A model generated the notes under the pieces. That model ran no database searches, was not told the DNA's origin, and saw only the letters and a program-made list of their open reading frames with translations. The translations under genes and the position numbers were made by a program. From NCBI GenBank assembly GCA_964058805.1, contig CAXKVV010002045.1, positions 1 through 28,898 of the forward strand: a stretch of 28,898 nt of DNA, in the 5' to 3' direction. Within the stretch, counting starts at the first letter, position 1. Every line of letters begins with the position of its first letter. Of this stretch, positions 20,153 through 28,898 are shown in pieces. This DNA is from Schoenoplectus triqueter (Eukaryota > Streptophyta > Magnoliopsida > Poales > Cyperaceae).

Positions 20153-20230
20153 TAATAATAATAATAAAATAATAATACAAATAATAATAATAAAATAATA
20201 ATACAAATAATAATAATAAAATAATAATAC
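20153..20230 (+). repeat. 26-bp higher-order repeat, three copies
   Basis: A 26-bp unit ending in AATAATAC recurs with its C at 20178, 20204 and 20230, so the spacing is exactly 26 bases. It lies within the AAT-rich core of the MITE. Confidence 0.85.
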
Positions 20231-20773
20231 AAATAATAATAATAATACTTAGTAATATTAATGACAATGATAATGATAATAATATTATAATAATAATAAT
20301 AATATTTATTATTATTATTACTATAATATTATTGGTAATGATAAAATAATAATAATGATGATGATAATAACAGTTATAATAAAAATGATAGTGATAACAT
20401 TAATGAATATAATGATAACGATAATAATAATAATAATAATATTACTAAAATTATAATAACATTAATATTAATACTAAATTTAATTATATAATAATAATAA
20501 TAATATTAATACTAATACTGAATTGACTTATATATTAATGATAATGATAATATTACTAATGATAATAACAAAGAAAATAATTATAATGATGACAATAATA
20601 ATACTAATATTAAATTTAATTATATAATAATGATAATGATTGTATTAATAATAATAAGAATAATAATAATAATGGTAACAATAATAATTACAATGATGAT
20701 GATGATGATAATAATAATAATAATAACAACAACAATAATAATAATGACGATGATAATAATAATAATGACGGTG

Positions 20774-20836
<63 letters not shown>
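20774..20836 (+). repeat. Perfect (ATA)n microsatellite, about 20 units
   Basis: An uninterrupted trinucleotide run following GACGGTGATAAT. This is the cleanest part of a roughly 730-bp imperfect AAT/ATG/ATT array and probably the most recently expanded. Confidence 0.9.
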
Positions 20837-21056
20837 TATTAATACTAACAATAGTATTAATAATTATAATCATAATATGCTCTTCCATTCTTTTTCTTAT
20901 GGAATAAGTTATCTTTCACCAAATTGGTGGATGAAGAAAACTCACTTTCTTCTCATTATCCTTTACTTAATTTTGTCCGTGTTTGATACTTTTCATCGAT
21001 CAACTCTTGTTACACTCTCTTTCAGAAGAAAAGAGCATTGTCCAACACACCCTAAA

Positions 21057-21835
21057 TATATATCTAGGCATGTTTGGTTCTCTCTCATCATGGGCAAAGA
21101 CGAAATCAAAATTTTAGTATAAGAAATATCGGGATGCAGATTAATGTCATTAAAATATTAAAATTAAAAAATTAGAGCATTCAATATATTTTATAAAATA
21201 GAAATATATAATAAATTTTAATTTCGATATGCAACTCGGGTACCCCCGTCCTCCTTATGTTCGACCCTCATCGTGGGTTTGCTGGTTTTCTTCTTAACTG
21301 AGCGGAAAAAAATTGTGGGATGTTTTTTTTTTCTCTCGGAGACGGAATTGGAGTACATTTTTTTTTCAGTCCTTCAAAAATATTAAGAAATGAATTAATT
21401 CAGTCGTACTTAATTTGCTTTTTCCTACCTACTATCGTCTCTACGTGGAAACTCAGGAGACGTCCCGCTCGAAATCCATGTCCACACAATCCCAATCCCA
21501 CCCAAGAAATAATCCCTAAACAGGGCATTAAAGTTCTTATTCTTATTTTTTTTATATGTTTCGCCGCACACTTTGATATAGGCATGTTATTATTATTAAA
21601 TGCTCATGTAATTAAACAAACTTTTTCGGTTCCCAAATTGGGACTTAATATCCAAATTTCACAAATTTTAACATTCTTATTATTTACCTCGAGACCAAAT
21701 TCCGTCAACTTTTGTTTACCCAAATTCCAAGTCCCGTCCTGTTTACCATGTGTATCATAATTTCATAAATTTTGTTCATTTAATATATTATGCATTTGAA
21801 GATTTTGATGATGACAAAATTAATTATAATATCAT
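21057..21835. other. Non-coding or unrecognised DNA
   Basis: A 146-codon plus-strand frame at 21320-21760 is the longest here. Its translation is rich in phenylalanine and isoleucine, has no recognised domain and starts in a poly-T tract, so I do not call it a gene. The part at 21400-21530 is less AT-rich and may be low-copy DNA. Confidence 0.35.
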
Positions 21836-22120
21836 GTAGAGGTGAAAATCGGATGGATTAGGTAGGGTCAATTTGATATTTTAAAAAATTAGATTGGATT
21901 GAATCAGGTTAGGATTTGATTGGATCATGTCAATATGAGGGCTGATTTTTTTTCACATCTTAAATTAATTCCGGCTTAATTGCAAGCTATTTAATGTCGA
22001 ATCATGTCGGGTCAAATTAATTGAAATTTCTAAAAATATTCAATAGGGTCGGATTAATTTAACTTTGTGAAAAAAATTAGATCAGATTAGATCTGATTTA
22101 GATTGGATCTTAAAAAGAAA
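21836..22120. repeat. GGATTGGATT / GGTCGGATTA-type degenerate repeat
   Basis: Short variants of GATTGGATT, GGGTCAAATTAATT and AGATCAGATTAGATCTGATT are spread through this stretch. Similar wording returns at about 23400-23580 and 24030-24070 on the far side of the LINE relic. It is a dispersed low-complexity repeat of unknown class. Confidence 0.45.
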
Positions 22121-22517
22121 ATTTTGAGAAAAAATGCACGGTTTCAATACAAGTTTTTGTTGGATTCCTACTGAGAATTTCAATATTTCAATTAATAATT
22201 TTGAAGCACCATTGATAATTTTCTTTAAGAATTTGAATATTTATGTAACTAATTATCTCAAAAAAAATGTTCAAAAATGTTCAAAATTTTCTTTTTATTT
22301 ATATAGAACATCGCTCCCTAACATAACATCTAATACCCGTATACCAGACTGCCTACAAAACCTCATGTTCCCATCCGTAGATTTTTTTACAAATGACCGG
22401 CCACCAACTTGTTAACGCCAAGGTCCAATGATGTAAGTTATTTACACACATAACTAAGAAAAAGACATAACTTCAACTTATATCATTTAAATTATATTTT
22501 TCTTTCTTGACAGTTAA
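22121..22517. other. Unrecognised DNA before the LINE relic
   Basis: A 93-codon plus-strand frame at 22134-22415 is not similar to anything I recognise. It might belong to 5' LINE sequence that has decayed, but no endonuclease motif is visible. Confidence 0.3.
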
Positions 22518-23360
22518 TAACATGTATGGAGATATTTTGGAGATATAGCAATAGTGTGGCTCACTAAACTATTTAATATCATTTTTCGGTCCAATAAGAT
22601 ATCTGATGAGTGGAAAAGAAGTATATTAGTACCAATCTTCAAAAATAAAGGAGATATTCAAAGTTGTACTAATTACAGAGGAATTAAGCTCATGAGTCAT
22701 ACCATGAAGCTTTGGGAGAGAGAGATCGAGCACCGTTTAAGAAAACTGACAACTATCTCTAAAAATCAGTTTGGTTTTATGCCTTGGAGGTCCACTATGG
22801 AAGCGATTTTCTTGATAAGACAATTTATGGAGAGACATCGGGAACAGAAGAAGGACCTACATATGATATTTATTGATTTAGAGAAAATGTATGATAAAAT
22901 TCCGAGAAAGTATGTTACCCTTATTAAGAATATGTACACAAATGTTGTGACTTATGTCAGAGCATGTGACGGCGAGTCCGATACATTTTCTATTAAGATA
23001 GGATTACATCAAGAGTCATCATTGAGTCTATATATTTTCACCTTAGTGATGGACGAGATCACAAAGGACATACAAAGAGATATTCCTTTGTGTATGCTCT
23101 TTGTTGATGATGTGGTGTTAAATGACGAGAGTAGAATTAGAGTCAATAAGAAACTATAGTTGTTGAGATAAATTTTAGAATCGAAAGGTTTTAGACTTTA
23201 TAGGATCAAAATAGAATATATGAGGTGTCAGTTCAGCGGAAAAAACTCAGATGACGGAGATGTTAGTTTGGATGGACGAGTAGTACCCATAAATGACACA
23301 TTTCGGTATTTGGGATCGATGTTGCAGAGTGAAGGAGAGATCGATGAAGATGTCTCCTCG
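22518..23360 (+). pseudogene. LINE (non-LTR) reverse transcriptase fragment
   Basis: Plus-strand translation gives a plant LINE RVT_1 domain. In order: FNIIFRSNKISDEWKRSILV, PIFKNKGD, NYRGIKLMSH, MKLWEREIEHRLR, NQFGFMPWRST, IFLIRQFMERHRE, DLHMIFIDLEKMYDKIPRK, IKNMYTNVVTYVR, IGLHQESSLSLYIF and MLFVDDVVL, then [18 protein letters not shown]. The catalytic FADD-type motif reads FVDD. A TAG at 23157-23159 and a TGA at 23166-23168 interrupt the frame. After PRK the sequence jumps straight to a VTLIKNMY block, missing roughly 15-20 residues the family usually has, without losing frame. Homology stops at about 23360. No endonuclease domain or poly-A tail is visible. It is a broken relic. Confidence 0.88.
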
Positions 23361-24160
23361 ACTTTCATTTCTGTGGGTTTCGAATTGACCAGTGTCATTT
23401 TTTGGGGTCTCAAGTCGGTATAGGTTTGGTCGGGTTAGATTTTTAGTCTGAGGTCATCTTAGATTTTGGTTCATTTCGGTTCAAGTCATGTCATGTTTCG
23501 GCCTGTTCAAGCTCGAATTGTTTAGATTCGGATCGGGCATCTTATGGAGTCGAGTTTAGATTGTCTGACTCTGTAGTACCTTTCTTGTAATGCATGTTAA
23601 GTACCGATGTGAAGTCATATTTTAGTTAATTAATTTTATCATTAAAAATACTAAAAATCATTAAAATTAACTAAATTTAAAAAAACTATAAAAACAATAA
23701 AATTTTGAAATATCAAAAATTAATTGTTTGAACGATTTATTTGATTTCAATAAATAATTAGAAATATATTATGTCTCTAATATAAGTTTTTTTATGAATT
23801 TTAGTAAAAGATTAAAAATATATTGCGCCTCTTAATAGAATGACAACGAGCCGGATAGACGCGTAAACGTCAATCCTGTAGCCCATCCCGGCTATCAAAA
23901 TTATGGCTAAATTATTATCTCTACCTCTTAGTTAATTATAGAACAAAAAATAGACTATAAATTTTTAAATTTCACCTGAACCCTAAAAGCATGTCATTCA
24001 GATCTATTAGGTTTCATATCGTCTCAAATTTAATTTTAATCGTTTTAGATCGGATCAGATTAGATCTAATTTAACTTTTTTTTCAAAAATATCAAAAGAT
24101 AAAAACGGTTCGGACGTATATTTCGAATCGGGACACATTTTGCGGCCTCTATTTCGTGTG
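23361..24160. other. Repetitive, non-coding DNA after the LINE relic
   Basis: It contains GGTTTGGTCGGGTTAGATTT (about 23424) and TCGGATCGGGCATC (about 23529) and, near 24040-24070, GATCGGATCAGATTAGATCT, resembling 21836-22120. It may be the repeat into which the LINE inserted. No gene is seen. Confidence 0.4.
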
Positions 24161-24839
24161 ATCGGTCTTTATTAATTGTTGCGAATGTGGAGAGCATGCA
24201 CGCAATGCCAGCACACTGGCACCTCACCTTATATAATGAGCATTTATTTAGTATACCAAGGAGAAGATTTCAGACTTGTAGCAGAGAATACTAGCTAGGA
24301 GAAGATTTCCCCGATTTCATTCTTTGTTGGCAACTCCAGTTTTTCAATTAGTGACTTTTATGTTTTAATTGAACTTTTGATTACAAAATATTAAGTTAAA
24401 TGTACCTACACTTAGAAAAGTATGCCATAGAAAGACGTTAGTTTTCAGTAAAATGAAAATAGTTTGGACGGCGAATATTGATTACATTGTTACTGTAACT
24501 ATGAATCTGACTTAAAATTAATTTGGTGAAGATTGTAATTGACAAAATACGATATATGCACTTTATTCTATTTATAAGTTATTTCATACCAAAAAAAAAA
24601 GAATACACATTATGTTTGTATCTCTTAATATAGTTTTTAGTTGATAAGATGGTCACAATAATTAAAAGATTCTAATACAATGCGGTGTACTTGATCAAAT
24701 CTTCATAAGATATTCACTTGGCTAACCTTCTTTACATATGTACATTAGAAACATTAGTTTTAGATAGCGATACGTCATATATTAAGGAGAGCAGACCATG
24801 TCAATAAAAAACAGTGCTTTTCGGTAATACTTTCGGTAG
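24161..24839. other. AT-rich non-coding DNA
   Basis: Nothing recognised. A duplicated phrase, GGAGAAGATTTC, occurs at about 24260 and 24299. A short GC-richer patch near 24185-24225 includes GCATGCACGCAATGCC. Confidence 0.35.
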
Positions 24840-25198
24840 TTTGCCCCTTCCCCCTCGGAAAATTTTTTTGTCCCCCCTGGATTGTCTGATTAATTTTAAT
24901 GAAAAAAAATATTTAATATCATGTATAATGAAATAATTATGTAAAGATATCAAAATATAAAATTTTATAGACGAAAATTTTCTTCATCGACTTGATTATC
25001 TATTACTTTGAGCTTTATTTTATTGTTATTTTTAATATATAAAATGTTATTATTCTAATAAATTTTTTTATTAGGTAAGAATATATATTAAATTATTATT
25101 ATTTTATTTAGTACCCGATTAGTTAATGGATTTAAACCCGATAAGCTATTACAATCCGATATTTGTCCCCCCTGACTAAAATTCTGCATCCGCCCATG
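24840..25198 (-). mobile_element. hAT-like non-autonomous element (copy 3, left end degraded)
   Basis: Its reverse complement is collinear with 13581-14017: GGGCGGATGCAGAATTTTAG at the right end, then CGGATTGTAATAGCTTATC, TAATCGGGTACTAAATAAA, CTCAAAGTAATAGATAATC and GATGAAGAAAATTTTCGTC. The right terminus CATCCGCCCATG matches the TCCGCCCCTG end with one change. The left end is in a C-rich patch (about 24842-24856) without a clear CAGGGGCGGA. No convincing 8-bp duplication was found (right flank GATATTAG), so the left end may be truncated. It lies about 730 bp before the CYP707A start codon. Confidence 0.65.
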
Positions 25199-25775
25199 GA
25201 TATTAGTGGATAGTATTAAAAGTAGCATTTACCTGTGAAAACAAGTCGGTAGACTTATCTTATTTAGTTGTATTATTTTGGACCGTGATTAGTGATGACC
25301 GCTATTTATAGTAATGGACGGTTATCAAAGATATGGCCAGTTATAGCCGCTATTTATAGTAGTGAACAATTATTAGTGTAGTCAAATTCGAGAACCATAG
25401 GATGATCTCAAGCTCGTAGCTACCTATCTCGAGATAATTAATGAAGTGATTTCGAGGTCGGAGATATATAGGTCGAGATATGTATTGCGTAAAGGAGTGA
25501 CTAAAGCCCTTATCAAATATCATTTTTGGATTAAGTGTTTAATCTCGTAATATCTGAGCCATTGAAACATAACCCTATCAGATAAATTCATGAATATATA
25601 AAATCTCTTACTTAAAAAGTGGCCCTCAATTTGTTTTTTTGTTTCTTATCTTATTATATAATTAAAATTTTAAAACATATAAAAAGTACTTCGATAACAA
25701 AAAATGGTGTGGCATGTCCTTATCCAGCTGTTCTTTTGCTGAGGCCATCTTTCTTCCCTTGCCACTTTCTCCCTC
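25199..25775. promoter_or_regulatory. Upstream region of the CYP707A-like gene
   Basis: Promoter-proximal DNA between the hAT element and the TATA box. It holds a short direct repeat, CCGCTATTTATAGTARTGRAC, at 25299-25319 and about 25347-25367. The phrases AGGTCGGAGATATATAGGTC and GAGATATGTATT near 25455-25488 are unassigned. I saw no clear ABRE (ACGTGGC). The minus-strand frame at 25662-25859 crosses the TATA box and is taken to be fortuitous. Confidence 0.45.
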
Positions 25776-25783
25776 TATAAATA
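25776..25783 (+). promoter_or_regulatory. TATA box of the CYP707A-like gene
   Basis: TATAAATA in a pyrimidine-rich context (CCCTC before it). It is 153 bp before the start codon, giving an expected transcript start near 25805-25815 and a leader of about 115-125 bp. The upstream ATG at 25792 would then lie before the transcript start. Confidence 0.7.
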
Positions 25784-25792
25784 TCCTATTAA

Positions 25793-25799
25793 TGCATGC
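25793..25799 (-). promoter_or_regulatory. RY-like motif (TGCATGC)
   Basis: TGCATGC includes CATGCA on the minus strand, the core of RY elements bound by B3 factors such as ABI3 and FUS3 in seeds. One copy just after the TATA box is suggestive only; a six-base word arises often by chance. Confidence 0.3.
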
Positions 25800-25928
25800 C
25801 AAAGCCTCGATCCATAGCGTTTCACCCAGGCCATCCCCCTCTCGATTCCAACTTCTCATCTCGCTCTGTCATTCAAACCTCAAGCAAGCATTAAATTGAA
25901 TCTTCCTTTCAAACCAGTAGAAAAATAC

Positions 25929-28719
25929 ATGGAGATTAGTTGCAACCTGATATGCGAGTTCATTTTCTTCCTCCTTATCTTCTTTCTCTTCATGAAAAAC
26001 ATCAAAAGAGCAAAATATAATCAACCCCGACTCCCGCCTGGTTCCATGGGCTGGCCTTACTTAGGAGAAACTCTTCAACTCTACTCTCAGAACCCAAATC
26101 TCTTTTTCAGCTCAAGAATAAAAAGGTTCGCTTGATCATCTATATATGAAAATCCTTTAATTAGTTCTCTCAAAATCAGACAAGATGATCATCAGTTGAT
26201 ACATAGCGTTTCTTTCTTTATAACTTTAGGTTTGGCGAAGTCTTCAAGACGCAAATATTAGGATGCCCTTGTGTCATGGTGGCTGGCCCTGAGGCAGCTC
26301 GATTTGTGTTAGTGACTCATGCGCATCTGTTCAAACCAACGTTCCCAAAAAGCAAAGAGAGCATGATTGGACCATCGGCGTTGTTCTTCCACCAAGGAGG
26401 TTACCATCTAAGGATAAGAAAAATTGTTCAGAGTTCTCTAAGCCCTGAATCTTTGCGTTCCATCTTGCCAGATGTCGAGTTGATTGTGCAATCTCTATTG
26501 CACCATTGGGACGGACAAGTGAAGGCCACTTTTCATGCAATGAAAGGGGTATGTTTTATATGCATTTGAAGAAATAAGTTTCAACTTTAAGATTTAGCAA
26601 ATTTTGTTGACATTGTTTTGTGGTCTATGCTCTATGATGTAGTTAACTTTCGATGTCGGCATTCTTATGATTTTTGGACGAGGGTTAGATTATCATTACA
26701 AGAAAGAATTAAAGAAGAACTATTGCATTGTAGACAGAGGTTACAACTCCTTTGCAATTAATTTTCCCAGAACGCCATACCAGAAAGCAATCCAAGTAAG
26801 AAAACAAGCCACCTTGTACATTCTTTTACTACCTTTCTTTGTTTGATCGCATCTTTTTGTTTCTTTTAGATTCACTGCATTGTGAGCAAAATTATACTAA
26901 GAAACGATTACTCTGTTTTTGCCTATGTTTTTTATATACAGGCAAGGAAACGTTTGAATTGCATTTTGAGTAAGATAATGGAAGAGAGAAGGCAAAAGGG
27001 AGAATCAAAAAGTGATCTTTTGGGGACTTTGATGGATAACAAGGACGAGAATGGATGCAACCTCAGTGACCAACAAATAGCAGATAATGTAATAGGTGTT
27101 CTCTTTGCTGCACAGGATACTACTGCAAGTGTACTCACCTGGATTCTCAAGTTCCTTCATGATTATCCCAAAGTACTAGATCTTGTGAAGGTCTGGAATT
27201 AACTGCTACTTTTTAAACACAATTTGGCAATAACTTGAGTGATCATTTGACCTTGAATGCTGAAAATTTTCCGCAATTTGTGTAGGCTGAGCAAATGGAT
27301 ATCTACAAGGATAATGCGTGTGGAAAAAAACCTTTGACATGGTCCCAAACTAGGAGCATGATTGCTACAAATAGGGTATGCATGCATTATGGCTTTTTTT
27401 TCTTCTTCTTTTTGATATTATGCACACAATTTCAATAAGGGGTAACACAAAAAGTATATTCAACATCCCATCCTACTAATATAATACCTTCATAATAGCC
27501 ACATATATGAAGAATTGCTATATATGATCTGGGATGATAAATAAGATATGGAATTAATTGTTAGAAACTAAACCCTTAATTTATCAGTGACATAAATAAT
27601 AAAACCTTTGAGGTGGCTATCATACATAATTTATGCTCTTTTAATTTGAAATTCAATTTTGACCAGATATTCTCCACCAAGCAAATTAAGAACTATTATT
27701 TTAAAACAAGCACCCGAAATAAAAAGAAATACATTTTGAAATAACATTTCATGAAATAAATAAATTAAAATGTCGAAGAATATATATTAATTTGTAGCAA
27801 TCACCTTTGTGTCTCCACAAGGGTTCCCTTTTGTACCAATGATTGGTTATAGAAAGTGAGTTTGCTTTCCTCCTGCCCTTCTTTTTTTCTCAATACTATC
27901 GTTTGAATGGTCGTGTCACTGTGTGAAATCAGGTCATATCGGAGAGCTTACGGATGGCTAGCATCATTTCTTTCACATTTAGAGAGGCTGTAGCTGACGT
28001 GGAATACAAAGGTATGGGATGTCGCGTTACAGTCAACACACTTGGTACCAATTTGTTAGAAACATTAATTTGCCACAGCCATCCATCGTCTCCTAGTCTG
28101 TCTAAAACGGAAACATGACTCAGAAAATTCAGCTCTAGCTCAGTTAGGCTAGCTTGCATATTATTTATTATTGCGATGAGAATACACATTATTAAACATA
28201 ATTTTTCTGCCAAATAGATAGGATTTAAATCAATTCGATTGTGTATTATCTGTTACTTCCTATCATATTTATTAGTATTTATGTCAAACTTGATACAAAT
28301 CTTTAAATCAGAAATTCATGATTCAAGTCTTTTCGTGATCTACAAAATTATCCTTATAAACGGGTAGGAACAGACTCGTGCTACCTAATTATCTAATTTT
28401 GTTACTTCTTCGTTCAAAGTAAATATTGGGTACTCGATTTAGTTCTTCAATCCACCTCCACCTGTCCAAAAGTGCAAATTGACACAACCAATCCAAGTAG
28501 AACCCAATTTATTTTGCTCCATTGGGTGAACCTAGGTTGTGTCGATCATGTAAAAATTTCAAAACAATATTGATGCTAAAAATTTAATGTGATTATGGAT
28601 ATGATGACGCAGGATACCTAATTCCCAAGGGATGGAAGGTCATGCCACTTTTCAGGAATATACATCACAACTCCGAGTTCTTTCAAGATCCTGAGAAGTT
28701 CGATCCTTCTAGATTCAAG
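25929..28719 (+). CDS. CYP707A4-like: Cytochrome P450 CYP707A-like, probable abscisic acid 8'-hydroxylase (3' end outside window)
   Basis: The product likely hydroxylates abscisic acid at C-8', the main step of its breakdown, on the ER membrane. Exons: 25929-26125, 26230-26548, 26643-26795, 26942-27190, 27286-27375, 27933-28011 and 28613-28719. All introns are GT-AG and the joined frame is open for 398 codons. Residues 3-22 are a hydrophobic membrane anchor, then a basic stretch and LPPGSMGWPYLGETL (35-49). Other landmarks are HLFKPTFPKSKE and FFHQGGYH in exon 2, the I-helix AAQDTTAS from residue 279, ESLR (ExxR) at 340-343 and FDPSRF at 392-397. Intron 7 begins GTGTGT at 28720. The haem-cysteine exon is beyond the window; the family has about 460-480 residues. 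ATG 25929 is chosen because it directly precedes the anchor; the frame reads open upstream without an ATG. GLPVIL-type ends cannot be checked. CYP707A4 is the closest match from memory. An odd residue is Ile332, where family members usually have proline (MPLT). Confidence 0.92.
26126..26229 (+). other. Intron 1 of the CYP707A-like gene
   Basis: Donor GTTCGC, acceptor CTTTAG. It splits an arginine codon (AG/G) between KR and FG, where CYP707A proteins have the KRYG motif, so the phase is well fixed. Confidence 0.85.
27191..27285 (+). other. Intron 4 of the CYP707A-like gene, weak donor
   Basis: The donor AAG/GTCTGG is poor beyond the GT; the acceptor is TTGTGTAG. Without splicing, the frame meets TAA at 27200-27202. 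The splice gives LVK-AEQ, as expected for the family (AVKAEQ). Confidence 0.8.
27376..28612 (+). other. Introns 5 and 6 of the CYP707A-like gene, flanking a 79-bp exon
   Basis: Intron 5 (27376-27932, 557 bp; GTATGC...AATCAG) and intron 6 (28012-28612, 601 bp; GTATGG...ACGCAG) flank exon 6 at 27933-28011. They are much longer than introns 1-4 (94-146 bp). Intron 5 is AT-rich; I see no recognised transposon in either. The minus-strand frame at 27929-28213 is a shadow of this area. Confidence 0.8.
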
Positions 28720-28898
28720 GTGTGTTCATTTGTGTGTGTATGTTTGTTTCAGATGTTATAGGTCACTATTACCTCTCCTTTATGCCTGGTTAGCTTTCAA
28801 CCAATTGTTGCTATCACCCCATTTAATCCAATCTTTCTAGTGGTAATCCGGTTCTTCTGTATTTTTCTAGTGTCCGGCCAATTGTGTAATAGGAACAT
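28720..28898 (+). other. Start of intron 7 (runs off the window)
   Basis: Begins GTGTGTTCATTTGTG after the lysine codon at 28717-28719. No haem-binding motif (FGxGxHxCPG) is found in any frame before the window ends, so the final exon is further right. Confidence 0.75.

Larger units (their letters stand above)
20003..21053. mobile_element. Harbinger-like MITE with AAT microsatellite core
   Basis: The left end GAGTGTGTTCGACAACACTC and the right end in reverse, GGGTGTGTTGGACAATGCTC, form an inverted repeat that continues imperfectly inward (GAGAGTG-type blocks near 20034 and 21013). TAA flanks both sides, at 20000-20002 and 21054-21056. TWA duplication and a GGGTGTGTT end fit PIF/Harbinger MITEs. 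The core (about 20140-20870) is an expanded AAT array. There is no transposase; long frames through the core are homopolymeric isoleucine, leucine or tyrosine runs. Confidence 0.65.

Noticed and set aside
20082..20888. Overlapping frames on both strands through the AAT array
   Set aside because: Homopolymeric translations of a microsatellite.
20003..21053. CRISPR-like array (regularly spaced repeats)
   Set aside because: The repeats are AAT microsatellite with no unique spacers, in a plant sequence.
21320..21760. 146-codon plus-strand frame
   Set aside because: It starts in poly-T, has a hydrophobic biased composition and no recognisable domain or gene structure around it. It could be tested with RNA-seq.
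25792..25899. Possible 35-codon upstream ORF before the P450
   Set aside because: Its ATG lies only about 10 bp after the TATA box and so probably before the transcript start.
25896..25928. Upstream extension of the P450 frame
   Set aside because: It begins with TTG, not ATG, and would put extra residues before a normal P450 membrane anchor. ATG 25929 is the natural start.
1..28898. tRNA, rRNA or snoRNA genes
   Set aside because: No cloverleaf with conserved A and B boxes or rRNA core sequence was noticed by eye. A tRNAscan-SE and Infernal run would decide; any high-scoring hit would refute this.

Overview
This window looks like nuclear DNA from a flowering plant, most likely a eudicot. It is very AT-rich and full of transposon relics. 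It carries one convincing, intron-containing host gene at the right edge. Typical plant repeats are present: Ty1/Copia LTR retrotransposons, a LINE reverse transcriptase, CACTA, hAT and PIF/Harbinger-type DNA elements. I see no prokaryotic gene organisation, CRISPR array, rRNA or tRNA.

Layout. From 1 to about 2.2 kb there is AT-rich non-coding DNA with one hAT-like fragment (617-819). From 2.2 to 4.8 kb there is a long-inverted-repeat element (2176-3710) holding a CACTA-like insert, then a second CACTA-like copy (3864 to about 4790). From 4.8 to 9.7 kb lies the 3' part of a decayed Copia element: integrase C-terminus, reverse transcriptase, polypurine tract and 3' LTR. It is split by a solo LTR (5012-6752) with a perfect 5-bp target duplication. 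From 9.7 to 13.2 kb there is AT-rich DNA, a TAA-rich MITE-like element (about 11160-12026) and a short less AT-rich island (12090-12720). From 13.2 to 15.7 kb an old LTR relic has been hit by a hAT element (13581-14017, 8-bp duplication with one mismatch) and by a complete non-autonomous CACTA element (14238-15673, TAT duplication). From 15.7 to 19.9 kb nothing codes convincingly. From 19.9 to 21.1 kb two Harbinger-like MITEs sit end to end, sharing one TAA. From 21.8 to 24.2 kb there is a broken LINE reverse transcriptase set in repetitive DNA. A third hAT copy lies at about 24840-25198.

The host gene runs from 25929 to past the right edge. Seven exons give an uninterrupted 398-codon reading frame for a cytochrome P450 of the CYP707A (abscisic acid 8'-hydroxylase) family, closest in my memory to CYP707A4-type proteins. 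The last exon or exons, with the haem-binding cysteine, lie outside the window. A TATA box is visible upstream. The nearest recognisable transposon ends about 580 bp before that TATA box.

I found no undescribed multi-gene system. The interest lies in the transposon stratigraphy, which can be read to the base at several junctions, and in a few unexplained repeat structures. Family assignments are from memory and by eye; no database search was possible.
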